From Syntrophaceae bacterium UBA1163 (GTDB taxonomy: Bacteria > Desulfobacterota > BSN033 > UBA1163): a stretch of DNA of 12,686 nt. Location: positions 1 through 12,686 of the forward strand of contig DBZJ01000218.1 of NCBI GenBank assembly GCA_002311635.1, read 5' to 3'. The notes beneath the pieces are model-generated. The model saw only the letters and a program-made list of their open reading frames with translations, was not told the origin of the DNA and ran no database searches. The first letter of the stretch is position 1. Each line of letters starts with the position of its first letter. A program made the position numbers and the translations under genes. This document shows positions 12,599 through 12,686 of the stretch, one piece after another.

Positions 12599-12627
12599 TT
12601 GACTGTCCATGCGCATGAGAGTATGTT
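12599..12627 (+). promoter_or_regulatory. Possible sigma-70 promoter reading out of the window
   Basis: TTGACT (12599-12604) and TATGTT (12622-12627) are 17 bp apart, right after the tandem repeats. It may drive a gene beyond the right edge. Confidence 0.4.
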
Positions 12628-12686
12628 CTGTTTATAGTATTCTCACCCGGTCCCAATTAACCTCACAACTTAACCTCTAACCTTCT

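Larger units (their letters stand above)
12147..12686. other. Gene-poor right end
   Basis: 540 bp with no strong gene on the plus strand. It contains tail-repeat copy 4, a two-ORF minus-strand remnant (12537-12224), short tandem repeats (12549-12596) and a possible promoter (12599-12627). No intrinsic terminator was found after the CHASE2 stop. Confidence 0.7.

Noticed and set aside
1..12686. CRISPR array, tRNA, rRNA or riboswitch
   Set aside because: No regularly spaced repeats, cloverleaf with CCA-type end, rRNA segment or recognisable aptamer was seen on either strand.

Overview
The window looks like an accessory stretch of a Gram-negative bacterial chromosome, most likely a Desulfobacterota/deltaproteobacterium-like organism. 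This is inferred from four things: a lipoprotein plus a signal-peptide FecR-domain protein (an outer membrane is present), a well-formed sigma-54 promoter, a CHASE2/HD-GYP sensor, and a short zinc-ribbon gene next to a lone receiver domain. No rRNA, tRNA or taxonomic marker gene is present, so the assignment is tentative.

Layout, left to right. (1) 1-3186: an A+T-rich restriction-modification pair: an N6-adenine methyltransferase that enters from beyond the left edge, then a PD-(D/E)XK endonuclease. Two small downstream genes (3197-3362 and 3379-3676) both appear frameshifted. (2) 3698-5273: two copies of a 350-460 bp direct repeat, each holding a tiny ORF behind a strong Shine-Dalgarno sequence. 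They flank a fibronectin-III-like gene (4337-4909) that has a consensus sigma-70 promoter. (3) 5443-6145: a 58-residue double-CxxC zinc-ribbon protein and a stand-alone response regulator. (4) 6372-7034: a HigBA-type toxin-antitoxin operon with a promoter/operator. (5) 7303-8005, minus strand: a VapBC-type toxin-antitoxin operon (AbrB-fold antitoxin, PIN toxin). (6) 7935-8848: a long non-coding stretch with a 141-bp MITE-like nested palindrome, an orphan promoter, and a sigma-54 promoter at its right end. (7) 8849-12146: FecR-domain protein, OmpA-like lipoprotein and a CHASE2-HD-GYP membrane protein in one direction, consistent with an envelope sensor that controls c-di-GMP breakdown. (8) 12147-12686: no strong gene, but a degenerate two-ORF minus-strand remnant, short tandem repeats and a possible promoter.

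The most unusual structure is a dispersed repeat. Four copies (about 6250-6345, 7131-7215, 8537-8630 and 12222-12312) all lie in the same orientation. Read on the minus strand, they encode versions of the same short peptide tail. They separate the HigBA, VapBC and FecR-OmpA-CHASE2 modules from one another, as though each module had been placed between copies of a decayed gene end.
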